Shown: one piece after another, positions 1 through 9,653 of the stretch | Numbering within the stretch: the stretch's first letter is position 1 | Layout of the letters: each line of letters starts with the position of its first letter | Assembly (NCBI RefSeq): GCF_012927275.1 | Contig: NZ_JABBGG010000006.1 | Span: forward strand, 186,001 to 250,000 | Direction of reading: 5' to 3' | DNA from: Massilia polaris | GTDB lineage: Bacteria; Pseudomonadota; Gammaproteobacteria; Burkholderiales; Burkholderiaceae_D | Length of the DNA stretch: 64,000 bases | Translations under genes and position numbers: made by a program | Notes under the pieces: model-generated | Database searches by the model: none | The model's input: only the letters and a program-made list of their open reading frames with translations | Told to the model about the DNA's origin: nothing

Positions 1-2088
1 ACCATGGCGGTCAACGCTTTCGCCCAACAGGCGATCGCCAGCCCGGAGGGACAGATGGCTGAAGTGGTGGTCACCGCAACGCGCGGCGAGAAGGCCGTCG
101 ACAAGATCCCGGGCGCAATCTCGGTCATCAGCCAGCAGGACCTGGCGGCCCAGTACCTGATCGCCGATGACCCGTCGCAGGCGCTGTCGACCTACATTCC
201 GGGCTACGCGCCAAGCCGCCAGAAGATGAGTTCGACCGGCGAGTCGCTGCGCGGGCGCCAGCCGCTGATCCTGCTCGACGGCATTCCGCAGTCGAATCCG
301 CTGCGCGCCGGCATGCGCGAAGGCTACTTCGCCGACAGCTTCATCGTCGAGCGCATCGAGGTCATCAATGGCGCGTCGGCAGTGCAGGGCATGGGCGCGA
401 CCGGCGGCATCATCAATTACATCACCAAGGCGCCGCGCGCCAACGGCACCACGCACGGCATCAACCTGCGCGCCTCGACCCAGTTCCGCTCGGACAACAT
501 CGACTGGAAGACCGGCTATTCGATCAGCCACAAGTCGGACGCCTTCGACTTCCTCGGCTACGCCGCCGTGCAGCGCCGCGGCATGAGCTACGACGGCAGC
601 GGCCGCCGCCTCGGCATCGACACCGTCCAGGGCGACACCCTCGACACCCACGGCGACGACCTGTTCGTCAAGATCGGCAAGACCTTCGGCGCCCAGCGCC
701 TGCAGCTGTCGCTCAACCGCTTCAACCTCGAGGGCGACGGCGACTACATGAACGATCCGGGCAGCGTCGCCGAAGGCGTGCCGACCAGTTCGCTGCCGGG
801 CACCCCGATCGGCGACGCGCCGCGCAACAAGGTGCGCAGCGCAAGCCTCGACTACCGCCATGCCGACCTCGCCGGCGGCATCTTCAGCGCCCAGCTGTTC
901 GGCCACCAGTTCGAATCGCTGTATGGCGCTACCCGCGTCGTCACCTTCCAGGACACCCGCATCGCGCCGAACGGCACGCTGTGGGACCAGTCGCAGATCC
1001 TGGCCGACAAGCTCGGCTCGCGCATTACTTACGTGCGTCCGGACACGCTGATCGCCGGCCTCGAAGCCACGGTCGGCGTCGACTTCCTGCGCGACGAAAC
1101 CGAACAGCGCCTGGCCATCACCGACCGCACCTGGGTGCCGCTGCTGAAGTTCAATTCGACGGCGCCGTTCGCCCAGCTGGAATACGAGTTCGGCCCGGTC
1201 ACCGTGCGCGGCGGCGTGCGCCATGAGATCGCCGAGCTGGAAGTCGACACCTACACCACCCTGGCCGCCTACGGCAGCCGCACCGTGCAAGGCGGCTCGG
1301 CCGAGTTCTCGAAGTCGGTCAAGAATATTGGCGCGGTGTGGCGCTTCGCCCCGCAATGGTCGGCGTTCGCCGCCAGCTCGGAAGGCTTCGGGCTGCCGGA
1401 CGCCGGCCTGGTGCTGCGCGGCGTCGCGACGCCGGGGCAGTCGGTCTCGAACCTGATCAGCCTGCAGCCTATCGTCACCCGCAACAACGAAATCGGCCTC
1501 AACTGGCGCGGCGAGAAGGGCCAGTTCGGCATCTCGCGCTACGATTCGCGCTCCAAGCTGGGCAGCGTGATCCGCATCATCGCCAGCGGCGTGGGCGTGG
1601 TGGAGCGCGTGCCGACCACCGTCAAGGGCTGGGAAGTGAGCGGCGAGTGGCGTCCGACCCGTGCCGTCTCGGCCTTCGGCAGCTATGCCCAGACCGACGG
1701 CAAGACCGCCGCCACCCAGGGCGCGCCGATGGATATTTCGCTGGGCGCGCGCTCGCAGGGACCGGACAAGGCCGTGCTGGGCGCCAACTGGAAGTGGCTG
1801 CCGGCCTCCAGCCTGCGCCTGCAGGCCACCCACCTGGTCGACCGCGACATCAACATCGGCCGCATGGTTGGCACCAGCCGCCTGGAAGAACACTTCAACG
1901 GCTACACGCTGGTTGACGCCGCCGCCAGCTTCGACAGCCGCCACGGCAAGATCGGCGTGAGCATCGAGAACCTGCTGGACAAGCAATACGTCGGCTACTA
2001 CTCGCAATCGGCGGCGGCGACCGACCCGGGCAACACCTACGCCGGGCGTGGCCGTACGCTGGCTGTGAACTTCAGCCGGATGTTCTAA
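1..2088 (+). CDS. TonB-dependent outer-membrane receptor (5' end cut by window edge)
   Basis: Outer-membrane beta-barrel receptor that imports a ligand using TonB energy. The reading frame is open to the left edge. The first visible residues (AVNAFAQQ) look like the end of a signal peptide, so only a short N-terminus is missing. A TonB-box-like EVVVTAT lies near residue 20, followed by a plug domain (IPGAISVISQQDL; LLDGIPQSNP; GGIINYITKAP). The long remainder is barrel-like, and the protein ends in phenylalanine (AVNFSRMF) as expected for BAM-inserted barrels. About 695 residues is normal for the family. The ligand cannot be read from sequence: there is no adjacent siderophore or vitamin gene, and the next gene is a KaiC-like ATPase. 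Family certain, substrate unknown. Confidence 0.92.
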   Translation, partial: TMAVNAFAQQAIASPEGQMAEVVVTATRGEKAVDKIPGAISVISQQDLAAQYLIADDPSQALSTYIPGYAPSRQKMSSTGESLRGRQPLILLDGIPQSNPLRAGMREGYFADSFIVERIEVINGASAVQGMGATGGIINYITKAPRANGTTHGINLRASTQFRSDNIDWKTGYSISHKSDAFDFLGYAAVQRRGMSYDGSGRRLGIDTVQGDTLDTHGDDLFVKIGKTFGAQRLQLSLNRFNLEGDGDYMNDPGSVAEGVPTSSLPGTPIGDAPRNKVRSASLDYRHADLAGGIFSAQLFGHQFESLYGATRVVTFQDTRIAPNGTLWDQSQILADKLGSRITYVRPDTLIAGLEATVGVDFLRDETEQRLAITDRTWVPLLKFNSTAPFAQLEYEFGPVTVRGGVRHEIAELEVDTYTTLAAYGSRTVQGGSAEFSKSVKNIGAVWRFAPQWSAFAASSEGFGLPDAGLVLRGVATPGQSVSNLISLQPIVTRNNEIGLNWRGEKGQFGISRYDSRSKLGSVIRIIASGVGVVERVPTTVKGWEVSGEWRPTRAVSAFGSYAQTDGKTAATQGAPMDISLGARSQGPDKAVLGANWKWLPASSLRLQATHLVDRDINIGRMVGTSRLEEHFNGYTLVDAAASFDSRHGKIGVSIENLLDKQYVGYYSQSAAATDPGNTYAGRGRTLAVNFSRMF

Positions 2089-2193
2089 GTCGCGTTGGCA
2101 CATTTGCAATGGAACGTGCCGCACATAAGAAGTAACGCTGCTAGACTGTTCGTTCATGCGCCGTGAATACGCCGGCCCAACAAGAACATCGTT

Positions 2194-3771
2194 ATGTGCG
2201 AAGAGGCAACTGTGGAAACGCTGGTAAAGACGGGCATTCTAGGCTTGGATGAGGTGTTGATGGGCGGGCTCCCGCGCAACAACAACCTGATCGTCGAGGG
2301 AGCGCCGGGCTCCGGCAAGACAACGCTGGGACTGGGTTTCATCTATGCGGGCGCGGCCCATTACGGCGAGCCCGGCGCAATTATTTCGTTCGAGCTCGAC
2401 CCGCAGAAGCTGCTGCGCGACGCCGCCGGCTTCAACTGGCCGATGCAGGAGCTGATCGACGCGGGCACGATCAAGATTATCCAGACCAGCCCGGCGGTCT
2501 TGCTGAACGAGTTCCGCACGTCCGACGGCGTTCTGACCAGCGTGCTGCAGGAACTTGGCGCCAAGCGCCTGCTGATCGACGGCCTGACCCCAATCCGCCT
2601 GTATGCCGAACGACACGACATTCCCTTCCGCGAAGACGTCCACTTGCTGATCGAGGGCCTGACCCGCCTGGGCGTGACCACCATGGTCACCGCCGAGCAG
2701 GACGAAGGGACCAACGGCGTTTATCCGCACGAACGCTTCGTGTTCGACACGATCATTTCGCTGACCCGCGAAGAACAACACCGGCGCGTGCACCGCCGCC
2801 TGACCGTGCTCAAGTCGCGCGGCCAGGAATTCATCGGCGGCAGCCACACGATGCGCATCGAAAAGGACGTCGGCATCCACGTCTACCGCCGCGCCCAGTC
2901 GCGCCCGGTCACCTCGGACGACCAGCCAACCTCCAGCGAGCGCCTGTCGACCGGGTCCCGGGCCATCGACAGCATGATGGACGGCGGCATCTATCAAGGC
3001 TCGGTGACGATGGTCACCGGCATTTCCGGCACCGGCAAGACGGTGTTCGGCGTGCAGTTCCTGACCTCCGCCATCAAGGCCGGCCACAAGACCTTGCTGG
3101 TGAGCCTGGACGAGCACCCGCGCCAGCTGATGCGCAACGCCGCTTCGCTGGGCTTCGACATCGCAGGCCAGGTCGAGGCCGGCAACCTGTTCATCCATTA
3201 CGAGTCGCCGCTCGAGCTCGAACTGGATGTGCACTTCGACCTCATCATCAAGCTGGTCGAAGAGCACGGCATCGACTGCGTGGTGTTCGATTCGGTGGCG
3301 GTCTACGAAATGTCCAGCCGCGACGAGGTGGCCGACTACCTGTACGCGCTGGCGACCTTCGTCAAGGACCGCCTGGCGACCATCCTGTTCAATTACGAGA
3401 GCCCCGAACTGCTGGGAATCTCGCAGATCAGCGAAGACCTCAAGGGTTCCCACCTGGTCGATAACATCATCCTGCTCAACTACGTCGAAATCTCGACCCA
3501 GCTGCGCCGCGCGATCGCCGTGCCGAAAGTGCGCGGCAGCCGCAACCCGCAAGTTACGCGCGAATACGTGATCGGCGAGGGCGGCCTGCTGCTGGTGGAC
3601 GACGAAGCCGCGGCCGAGGACCCGGGGACAGTGCCGCAGCTGCCGTTCTCGTCCTACTACGGCCTGCTGTCGCGTTCGCCTTCGCGCACCAGCCCGAGCA
3701 TCGAGGTGGCAGTCGCGCAAGGAAAGGAACTGCCGGATTCGGCCGAATTGCCTGTAGAACCAGCCTCGTGA
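2194..3771 (+). CDS. KaiC-like double-RecA ATPase
   Basis: Circadian-clock KaiC family protein with two tandem RecA/P-loop domains, probably acting as a phospho-switch that feeds a signalling partner. Walker A motifs are EGAPGSGKTT (35-44) and GISGTGKT (276-283). In CII the stretch equivalent to the autophosphorylation site reads SHLVD (419-423): by eye the Ser is kept, but the neighbouring Thr of cyanobacterial KaiC is replaced by His. ATG 2194 gives 525 aa. GTG 2212, six codons later, has a better ribosome site (AAGAGG, 5-nt spacing) and is a serious alternative start. The stop overlaps the next gene's start by 4 bp (GTGA), so the histidine kinase is probably co-translated and may be the output partner. 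No kaiA or kaiB is in the window. Confidence 0.9.
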   Translation: MCEEATVETLVKTGILGLDEVLMGGLPRNNNLIVEGAPGSGKTTLGLGFIYAGAAHYGEPGAIISFELDPQKLLRDAAGFNWPMQELIDAGTIKIIQTSPAVLLNEFRTSDGVLTSVLQELGAKRLLIDGLTPIRLYAERHDIPFREDVHLLIEGLTRLGVTTMVTAEQDEGTNGVYPHERFVFDTIISLTREEQHRRVHRRLTVLKSRGQEFIGGSHTMRIEKDVGIHVYRRAQSRPVTSDDQPTSSERLSTGSRAIDSMMDGGIYQGSVTMVTGISGTGKTVFGVQFLTSAIKAGHKTLLVSLDEHPRQLMRNAASLGFDIAGQVEAGNLFIHYESPLELELDVHFDLIIKLVEEHGIDCVVFDSVAVYEMSSRDEVADYLYALATFVKDRLATILFNYESPELLGISQISEDLKGSHLVDNIILLNYVEISTQLRRAIAVPKVRGSRNPQVTREYVIGEGGLLLVDDEAAAEDPGTVPQLPFSSYYGLLSRSPSRTSPSIEVAVAQGKELPDSAELPVEPAS

Positions 3772-5000
3772 TCCGCGTTCATGCAAACGGCGAAACCGTC
3801 ATCGACTGGGAAGACTGGTCGGCGCCGTTGCGCCAGTTTGCACACGCGTCGGGGCTGGTGGTATCGGCCTACGATGCCCACGCCAGGCGCCAGATCGGAC
3901 CGCTGCATTCGTCGCGCACCGCGGCCTTGCTGGCCGGTTCCACCCTGTGGCGCGAAGGCGGCGCCGGCGCCCTGCTGGAACAGGAACTGGCGATCCAGGT
4001 GCTGGACCACGGCGCCGCCGTGGCCGCTTCCTTCTGCGATGCCTTGCGCGTTTGCGCGATGCCGCTCACGCGCTTCGGCAAGACCTATGGCGTGGTGGTG
4101 TACGGCTGGACGTTGAGCGACTTCAGCTCGCCGATGGCGTGCGACCGCATCGCGCGCCAGGTCGGCCTGCTCGGCCATGCCTTGTGGGGCGAGGTGCGGC
4201 TCGAGTCGCCGGTGTCCGACGCCCGCATGGCGGTGCTGACGGCCTTGCTGCGCACCCTGGTCGATTCGTCCGACCGCCACCGCGAGGCAATTGCCGAGGT
4301 TAACCGGGTCAACCGCGCCCGCGAACAATTTCTCGCGACCGTGTCGCACGAAATGCGCACGCCGCTGGCGGCGTTGTCGCTGCGCCTCGAGCTGATGCAG
4401 CGGACCATGCCGGACCTGCCCGACGCCGCCAAGGCCAGCATCGGCATGATGCGCAAGCACGTGGCCCAGGAAACCCTGATGGTGAACGACCTGATCGACG
4501 CCTCGCGCACCCTGACCGGGCAGATGTCGATCGAACGCAAGCCGGTGTCATTGGGACAGGTGCTGCACGACGCGGTATCGACCGTCGAAATCAACGCCCA
4601 TCACAAGCAGATCACCTTGCAGGTCACGCCGGCCGACTACGCCGAGCGCGTGATCATCGAGGCGGATGGCCAGCGCCTCCAGCAGGTGGTGTGGAACCTG
4701 CTGCTCAATGCCGTGAAGTTCACTCCCGAAGGCGGACGCATCGCGCTGAATGTTCGCCAGGAGCCACGGCACGCGGTGATCGACGTCATCGATTCGGGAC
4801 AGGGCATCGAAGCCCACGACCTGCCGCACGTGTTTGGCGCATTCAACCTGCAGAAACAGGGCAACGACACCGGCCTCGGGCTGGGACTCTACATCGCCAG
4901 GCACATCGTCGAACTGCACGGCGGCACCATCACCGTCACCAGCCTTGGGCTCGGCCACGGCGCCACGTTCTCGATCCGCCTGCCGCTGGCCGCCGCGTGA
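3768..5000 (+). CDS. Soluble sensor histidine kinase coupled to the KaiC-like gene
   Basis: Two-component histidine kinase of 410 aa with no transmembrane segment, so probably cytoplasmic. The N-terminal ~150 residues look like a GAF-type sensor, with no recognisable ligand motif. They are followed by a HisKA dimerisation domain with the H-box FLATVSHEMRTPLAA (phospho-acceptor His194), an N-box (VVWNLLLNAVKFTPEGG) and G-boxes (DSGQGIE; DTGLGLGLYIARHIV). The GTG start overlaps the stop of the KaiC-like gene (GTGA), which implies translational coupling and a shared task. No response regulator is adjacent, so the target must be elsewhere. Kinase assignment is strong; KaiC as the partner is inferred from gene order. 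Confidence 0.9.
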   Translation: MIRVHANGETVIDWEDWSAPLRQFAHASGLVVSAYDAHARRQIGPLHSSRTAALLAGSTLWREGGAGALLEQELAIQVLDHGAAVAASFCDALRVCAMPLTRFGKTYGVVVYGWTLSDFSSPMACDRIARQVGLLGHALWGEVRLESPVSDARMAVLTALLRTLVDSSDRHREAIAEVNRVNRAREQFLATVSHEMRTPLAALSLRLELMQRTMPDLPDAAKASIGMMRKHVAQETLMVNDLIDASRTLTGQMSIERKPVSLGQVLHDAVSTVEINAHHKQITLQVTPADYAERVIIEADGQRLQQVVWNLLLNAVKFTPEGGRIALNVRQEPRHAVIDVIDSGQGIEAHDLPHVFGAFNLQKQGNDTGLGLGLYIARHIVELHGGTITVTSLGLGHGATFSIRLPLAAA

Positions 5001-5168
5001 CGCGGCCATACCTGTTGCCTCCCTCGTAATTCGTTGTGATCGCGCAAAGCGCGCAACGGCTGAGCCTGCCCGCTTTTTGCGGCCCGGCAAATACACCAAT
5101 CCTGCCTCATCCAATATGCCAGAGAGCCCGGCGCGTTCCGCGCGGCCTCCTGACGATTGGAGACGGAT

Positions 5169-6926
5169 ATGACGATCAACATGACCCCTGTGGCTGCGGC
5201 GATCTGCGCGCTGGCCGTAATGAGCGGCGCCCCCGCGCGCGCCGCTCCACCGATGATGGGCGCGCCGACCAGCGTCGACGCGCAGGCGCTGGTCGCCAAG
5301 CTGGCTGCGCACCGCTCGCTGCAAGGGCTCGACGCCGACCATGGCTACGTCGTCACCAACCAGCATCCCGGCGTCGAGGGCACCACCGTGGCGCGCGCCA
5401 GCCACACCTACAAGGGCGTGCGCGTGTTCGGCTCCGAATCGGTGGTGCTGGTCAACGCGGCCGGACAGATCCTCAACGAATCGGTGTCCGACCGCCGCCT
5501 GTTCCTCGGGCGCGGGCCGGCCAACAAGCTGGGCGCCGTCACCGCCAACTTCAGCGTCAGGCCGGCCATCACCCCGCAAGCGGCGATCGCCGTGGCGGTG
5601 AAATCGACGGCGCCTCAGGGCAAGCCGCTGGTGGCGCCGACGGCCGAACTGATCGTCTACCCGATCGTCAGGACCGCGCGCGTGCCGGCCGCCCTCAGCA
5701 AGCCGGAAGCGGACCTGAATGCCTTCGATGTCGAGGAGGTGGTGGCCGGCTACGCGCTGGCGTACCTGGTGCGCACGCGGATGGTGGTCGGCAACCAGCC
5801 GTACTATCACGACAGCGTGGTCGGCGCGCGCGACGGGCGCATCATCAACCAGTGGAGCATGTTGCAGACCACAGCGGCCGGCGTGGGCAACAGCCAGTAC
5901 AACGGCGTGGTGCCGCTGTCGACCACGCAGCAGGGCGATACCTTCAAGCTGGTCGATCCGCTGCGCGGCAAGGGCGGCCTGCACGGCGGCATGGCCATTA
6001 CCAACGCCAACCACGGCACCTCGGCCGGCGAACTGTATGCGCACTGGAGCAATACCTGGGGCGACGGCAAGCAGTTCGTCGAGGGCGGCAGCACCACCGG
6101 CGCCAACGGCCAGACCGCCGCGGTCAACGCGATGTGGGGGCTGATGAACACCTACGACATGCTGAAGAACACGCTCGGCTGGCAGTCGCTCGACGGCCAG
6201 AACAATGCGACCTACATCGCGGTGCACGTGAACACGGCCTACGACAACGCCTACTACAGCGATACCTGCAAATGCATGTTCATCGGCGACGGCTCCAGCT
6301 TCAACAACCTGGGCTCGCTCGACGTGGTCGGCCACGAGATGGGCCACGGCGTCACCGCCGCCACCTCCAAGCTGCTGTACTTCGCCGAGTCGGGCGGGCT
6401 GAACGAGTCGGCGTCCGATATCAGCGGCGAAATGGTGGAGGCGTATGCGCGCGCCGGCGGCACCGGCGAGGAGATTCCGGCCAGGGGCAACGACTGGATG
6501 ATGGGTACGGAAATCAGCAAGAGCAACACGCCGCTGCGCTGGATGTTCAAGCCGAGCAAGGACGGCAGCAGCCCGGATGCGTGGAGCAGCAGCCTGAAGC
6601 GGATCGACGTCCACTACAGCAGCGGCCCGAACAACCGGATGTTCTTTTTCCTGTCGCAGGGATCGAATGCCGACAAGGGCAGCGAACACTACAGCAAGTA
6701 CCTGGTGAAAGAGCCGCTCGGGATGACCGGCATCGGCAGCGACAAGGCTTACCGCATCTGGTTCAAGGCGCTGACCACCAAGTTCACGGCGGTCACCAAC
6801 TACGCCGACGCGCGCAACAAGGTGCTGGCGGCGGCGCAGGAACTGTATGGCATGGACAGCAAGGAAGCCGTCGCCGTGCAGCGTGCCTACGCGGCCATCA
6901 ACGTCGGCCCGGACGTCAGCGAGTAG
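5169..6926 (+). CDS. Secreted M4 (thermolysin-type) zinc metalloprotease
   Basis: Exported neutral metalloprotease. ATG 5169 has GGAG six bases upstream and starts a signal peptide (AAAICALAVMSGAPARAA). An FTP/PepSY-type propeptide region follows (HTYKGVRVFGSESVVLVN). The catalytic motif is VVGHEMGHG (zinc ligands His389 and His393, catalytic Glu390), with the third zinc ligand Glu413 in GLNESASD. The C-terminal M4 domain is present (DVHYSSGPNN; KAYRIWFKAL). Length is 585 aa, with no extra C-terminal PPC domain. An in-frame TTG at 5157 is less likely as the start. The 3' end overlaps the convergent M23 peptidase gene by 11 bp. Cleavage specificity cannot be inferred. Confidence 0.93.
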   Translation: MTINMTPVAAAICALAVMSGAPARAAPPMMGAPTSVDAQALVAKLAAHRSLQGLDADHGYVVTNQHPGVEGTTVARASHTYKGVRVFGSESVVLVNAAGQILNESVSDRRLFLGRGPANKLGAVTANFSVRPAITPQAAIAVAVKSTAPQGKPLVAPTAELIVYPIVRTARVPAALSKPEADLNAFDVEEVVAGYALAYLVRTRMVVGNQPYYHDSVVGARDGRIINQWSMLQTTAAGVGNSQYNGVVPLSTTQQGDTFKLVDPLRGKGGLHGGMAITNANHGTSAGELYAHWSNTWGDGKQFVEGGSTTGANGQTAAVNAMWGLMNTYDMLKNTLGWQSLDGQNNATYIAVHVNTAYDNAYYSDTCKCMFIGDGSSFNNLGSLDVVGHEMGHGVTAATSKLLYFAESGGLNESASDISGEMVEAYARAGGTGEEIPARGNDWMMGTEISKSNTPLRWMFKPSKDGSSPDAWSSSLKRIDVHYSSGPNNRMFFFLSQGSNADKGSEHYSKYLVKEPLGMTGIGSDKAYRIWFKALTTKFTAVTNYADARNKVLAAAQELYGMDSKEAVAVQRAYAAINVGPDVSE

Positions 6927-7656
6927 GCGCCGCCGCCACCGGCGTGGAAGCGGGAGCCGGCTCGCCCATCAGCGGGTAAGGGTTGACCGGGGCTCCCTTC
7001 CACCACTGCTTTTCCGCCGTCAGTTCGAACACCGCGAAGTGCAGGTGCGGGCCGTTCGGATCGGAGTTGCCGGTCACGCCCACGTAACCCACCAGGTCGC
7101 CGCGCTTGAGGACATCGCCTTCCTTGATGCCATCGGCGTAGCGGTCCAGGTGCGCGTAGTAATAGGCGTAGGACTCGCTCGGGTCGAACTGGTAGACCGT
7201 CAGGCCGCCTTGCTTGCTGTTGAACAGCTTGGCCACTTTCCCGTCAGCCGTGGCGAACACCTTGGCGCCCTTGGGCGCCAAGATGTCGAGCGCCTCGTGG
7301 GTCCGCTCGGTTCCGCGCGTCTGGTTGTAGGTGTCGGACAGGTCGGACGCCTTGATCCCTTCGACCGGGATCATCAGCTTTGGCGTCGCGGTGGACGTGA
7401 CGCCATCGACCTTGGCGATCGCCGGCACTTCCGATGGCGCAGGGCGGATCGGCAGGTCGGCCTCGGTCAGGTCGGGCGGCACGTCAGGCGCGCCCGGCAG
7501 CGCCGCTGCCGTTGGGGCAGGCGCCGCCGGTGCGGTGATGGCGGAAGGGACGACGACCGGCGGCGGGGGCGCTTCCGTGCCCACCTTGCGCAAGTAGATG
7601 AACAAGGCGATCACGCCCAGCAGGGTGCCACCGATAAACGTCAGGATCCACTTCAT
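6916..7656 (-). CDS. Membrane-anchored M23/LytM peptidase
   Basis: 246-aa peptidoglycan endopeptidase-type protein. It has one N-terminal membrane anchor (ILTFIGGTLLGVIALFIYL), a long Pro/Ala-rich linker (about 28-75), and a C-terminal LytM domain. The M23 metal-binding residues look intact: His120 and Asp124 in THEALD, and HLHF with His204 and His206. Activity is therefore plausible, rather than the degenerate EnvC/NlpD type. It most likely cleaves cross-bridges of murein or regulates amidases at the cell envelope. It lies 25 bp downstream of the L,D-transpeptidase gene on the same strand, so the two may form a cell-wall operon. Confidence 0.88.
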   Translation of the reverse strand: MKWILTFIGGTLLGVIALFIYLRKVGTEAPPPPVVVPSAITAPAAPAPTAAALPGAPDVPPDLTEADLPIRPAPSEVPAIAKVDGVTSTATPKLMIPVEGIKASDLSDTYNQTRGTERTHEALDILAPKGAKVFATADGKVAKLFNSKQGGLTVYQFDPSESYAYYYAHLDRYADGIKEGDVLKRGDLVGYVGVTGNSDPNGPHLHFAVFELTAEKQWWKGAPVNPYPLMGEPAPASTPVAAAPTR

Positions 7657-7681
7657 TTGTCGTCACTCCACGTAGTTTGGC

Positions 7682-8665
7682 TTACTCTTGCAATTCGACT
7701 GCGGTGCCCGCTGCGACCGACTCGCCCAGAGCAGCGACGCTCCAGTTGGTCAGGCGGATGCAGCCGTGCGACTGGGTCTTGCCGATGGTGCCGGGAACCG
7801 GGGTTCCGTGGATGCCGTAATGCTCCTTCGACAGGTCGATCCAGGCCACGCCGACCGGGTTGTTCGGGCCGGGCTGGATCTTGGCCTTCTTGTCGCCCGG
7901 CTCCGCATCCCAGAACAGCTTCGGGTTGTAGTGGTAGACCGGATTCTTCGAAATGCCGTTCACTTTCCAGGTGCCGACCGGCAGCGGGTCGTTTTCACTG
8001 CCGGTCGAGACCGGATACTGGGCGATGACTTTGCCGGCGGTATCGAACAGGGTCAGGGTGCGGTCGGTCTTGTCGACCACGATCTTGCCGGCCTTCGGCA
8101 ATGGCGCCAGGCCGGTTACGTTAGGCACGACGATCTGCTCGCCGGCGCGGAACTCCTTGCCCGGGTTCAGGCGCGCCAGCAGTTTCGGGCTGGCGTGGAA
8201 TTTTTCCCCGATGGCTTCGGCGGCGCTGGCAAACCCGAGGGTGGTCAGCTTGGCCTTGTCGGCCATTTCTTCCGGAATCGCCTGGAACGGGCCGGCGACA
8301 TCGGCGTCGGTCAGCGTGTAGTTGACCAGCGCGGGCGCCGTGTCGGTGTTGAGCGCATCCCAGGTCCTGGTGTCGATCATGCCGGTAGGCTGCAGGCCGC
8401 GGGCGCGCTGGAAGCCCGACAGCGCCTGGCGCATGTTGGAGCCGTAGGCGCCGTCGATTTCACCGGACGAGAACTGTGCACGGTCGAGCAGGACCTGTGC
8501 GCGCAGCATGACCGCTGTGGGTTGCTTTGCCTTGCTGGCCAGCTTGCCGGCGGAATTGACCGCTTCCACCGTCAGGCCGGGAGCAGGCGCGGCAGGGGCT
8601 GCGTACGAAGTGGACAGTGCTGCCGCGCTGGCGATGGCGGCGGCGATGTGTGCAAATTTATTCAT
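7682..8665 (-). CDS. L,D-transpeptidase with PG-binding and LysM domains
   Basis: Periplasmic YkuD-fold transpeptidase (327 aa) that makes 3-3 peptidoglycan cross-links or attaches proteins to murein. It carries an Ala-rich signal peptide (residues 1-22), then a PG_binding_1 repeat (DGAYGSNMRQALSGFQRARG), a LysM-like segment (AIGEKFHASPKLLARLNPG), and the catalytic motif SHGCIR with Cys302 and its His close to the C-terminus. The same domain order is common in betaproteobacterial ErfK/YbiS-type enzymes. It sits upstream of the M23 peptidase on the same strand. Confidence 0.92.
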   Translation of the reverse strand: MNKFAHIAAAIASAAALSTSYAAPAAPAPGLTVEAVNSAGKLASKAKQPTAVMLRAQVLLDRAQFSSGEIDGAYGSNMRQALSGFQRARGLQPTGMIDTRTWDALNTDTAPALVNYTLTDADVAGPFQAIPEEMADKAKLTTLGFASAAEAIGEKFHASPKLLARLNPGKEFRAGEQIVVPNVTGLAPLPKAGKIVVDKTDRTLTLFDTAGKVIAQYPVSTGSENDPLPVGTWKVNGISKNPVYHYNPKLFWDAEPGDKKAKIQPGPNNPVGVAWIDLSKEHYGIHGTPVPGTIGKTQSHGCIRLTNWSVAALGESVAAGTAVELQE

Positions 8666-8765
8666 GGGGCTCCTTAACTCAATATGATGCGATGAGACAA
8701 GAGTAGTGCCACGAGAACATCAGGGTCTGTGCGGTAGCGTACTCATCGTTGGAATCCCATATGTC

Positions 8766-9653
8766 TTAGCGTTCGAGGGCCGCGCGGATCACCGGCAACA
8801 CGAGTTTCCATGCCGGCGAGGTGGCCGCGACTTCGTCGTAGTGGCTGGCGCCCGGCAGGATCAGCACCTCGGCCTGGTCGCCGGCCTTGCGCGCGCGCGC
8901 CGCGTAATCGTGCGCGGCGCGCGGCGGCGAGATCGTGTCGAGCTCGCCGGTGACGAGCACCGTGCGGCTGCCGTTCGGCATCAGCTCGGCGGCATTGGTG
9001 TCGACGAACACATCGGGACGGGCGGCGCTTGGCAGGCCTGCCAGTTCGACGGTGTCGCGCCCGCAGCTCGACTTGATCAGGTCCTTCTCGTTGCGCAGGT
9101 CGGCCAGGCCGCCCAGGCTGATGATCTCGCGCACCGGCAGCGGGTTCGGATGGAACAGCGGACTCGATGCCGGAATCCGGCCGCGCCCGGCAATCCACTG
9201 CACCAGCTGGCCGCCGGCCGAGTGGCCCATGGCGACGATGCGGCTGGTGTCGAGCTGGTACTTGCCTGCCTCGGCGTCCAGCTTGTCGAGCGCCGCGTTC
9301 ATGTCCTGGTAGGTGCCGGGATAGCCGCCGCCTTCTTCATCGGAGCGGCGGTATTCGACATTCCACACCGCGATCCCTTCGGCCGCCAGCGCGCCGGCCA
9401 CGTTGCGCATCTGCTCGATGCCGCCGAACTTGATCGTCCAGCAGCCGCCATGCACCAGCACCGCCACCGGGAACGGTCCCTTGCCCTCGGGCCGGAACAG
9501 CTCGGCGAACTGCGACGGCGCGCTGCCGTAGGCGATGCGCGCCGTCGGCGCCGGGCCGGACAACTTCAGGTAGTCGTCCAGGGTCATCGGGGCGGCGACG
9601 GCCGCGCTGGAGAACAGGAGGGCGGGAAGCAGGGCGCGCAGGCGGTCGGTCAT
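8766..9653 (-). CDS. Exported alpha/beta hydrolase (esterase-like)
   Basis: Alpha/beta-hydrolase of the carboxylesterase/BD-FAE type. Start chosen at ATG 9653 (MTDRLRALLPALLFSSAAVA), which yields a clean signal peptide; the frame stays open another 30 codons upstream without signal-like sequence. The oxyanion motif HGGCW, nucleophile elbow GHSAGGQ, an Asp-containing strand (VLVTGELD) and a C-terminal GASHYD histidine make a complete catalytic triad. It is 295 aa and acts in the periplasm or outside. Substrate unknown. Likely monocistronic: the next minus-strand gene begins 100 bp downstream. Confidence 0.85.
   Translation of the reverse strand: MTDRLRALLPALLFSSAAVAAPMTLDDYLKLSGPAPTARIAYGSAPSQFAELFRPEGKGPFPVAVLVHGGCWTIKFGGIEQMRNVAGALAAEGIAVWNVEYRRSDEEGGGYPGTYQDMNAALDKLDAEAGKYQLDTSRIVAMGHSAGGQLVQWIAGRGRIPASSPLFHPNPLPVREIISLGGLADLRNEKDLIKSSCGRDTVELAGLPSAARPDVFVDTNAAELMPNGSRTVLVTGELDTISPPRAAHDYAARARKAGDQAEVLILPGASHYDEVAATSPAWKLVLPVIRAALER

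Noticed and set aside
2239-3786. 515-codon minus-strand open frame
   Set aside because: Antisense to the KaiC-like gene; no motif or ribosome site.
4548-6689. 713-codon minus-strand open frame
   Set aside because: Antisense to the histidine kinase and M4 protease genes; His/Arg/Val-rich shadow translation with no domain motifs, common in high-GC DNA.
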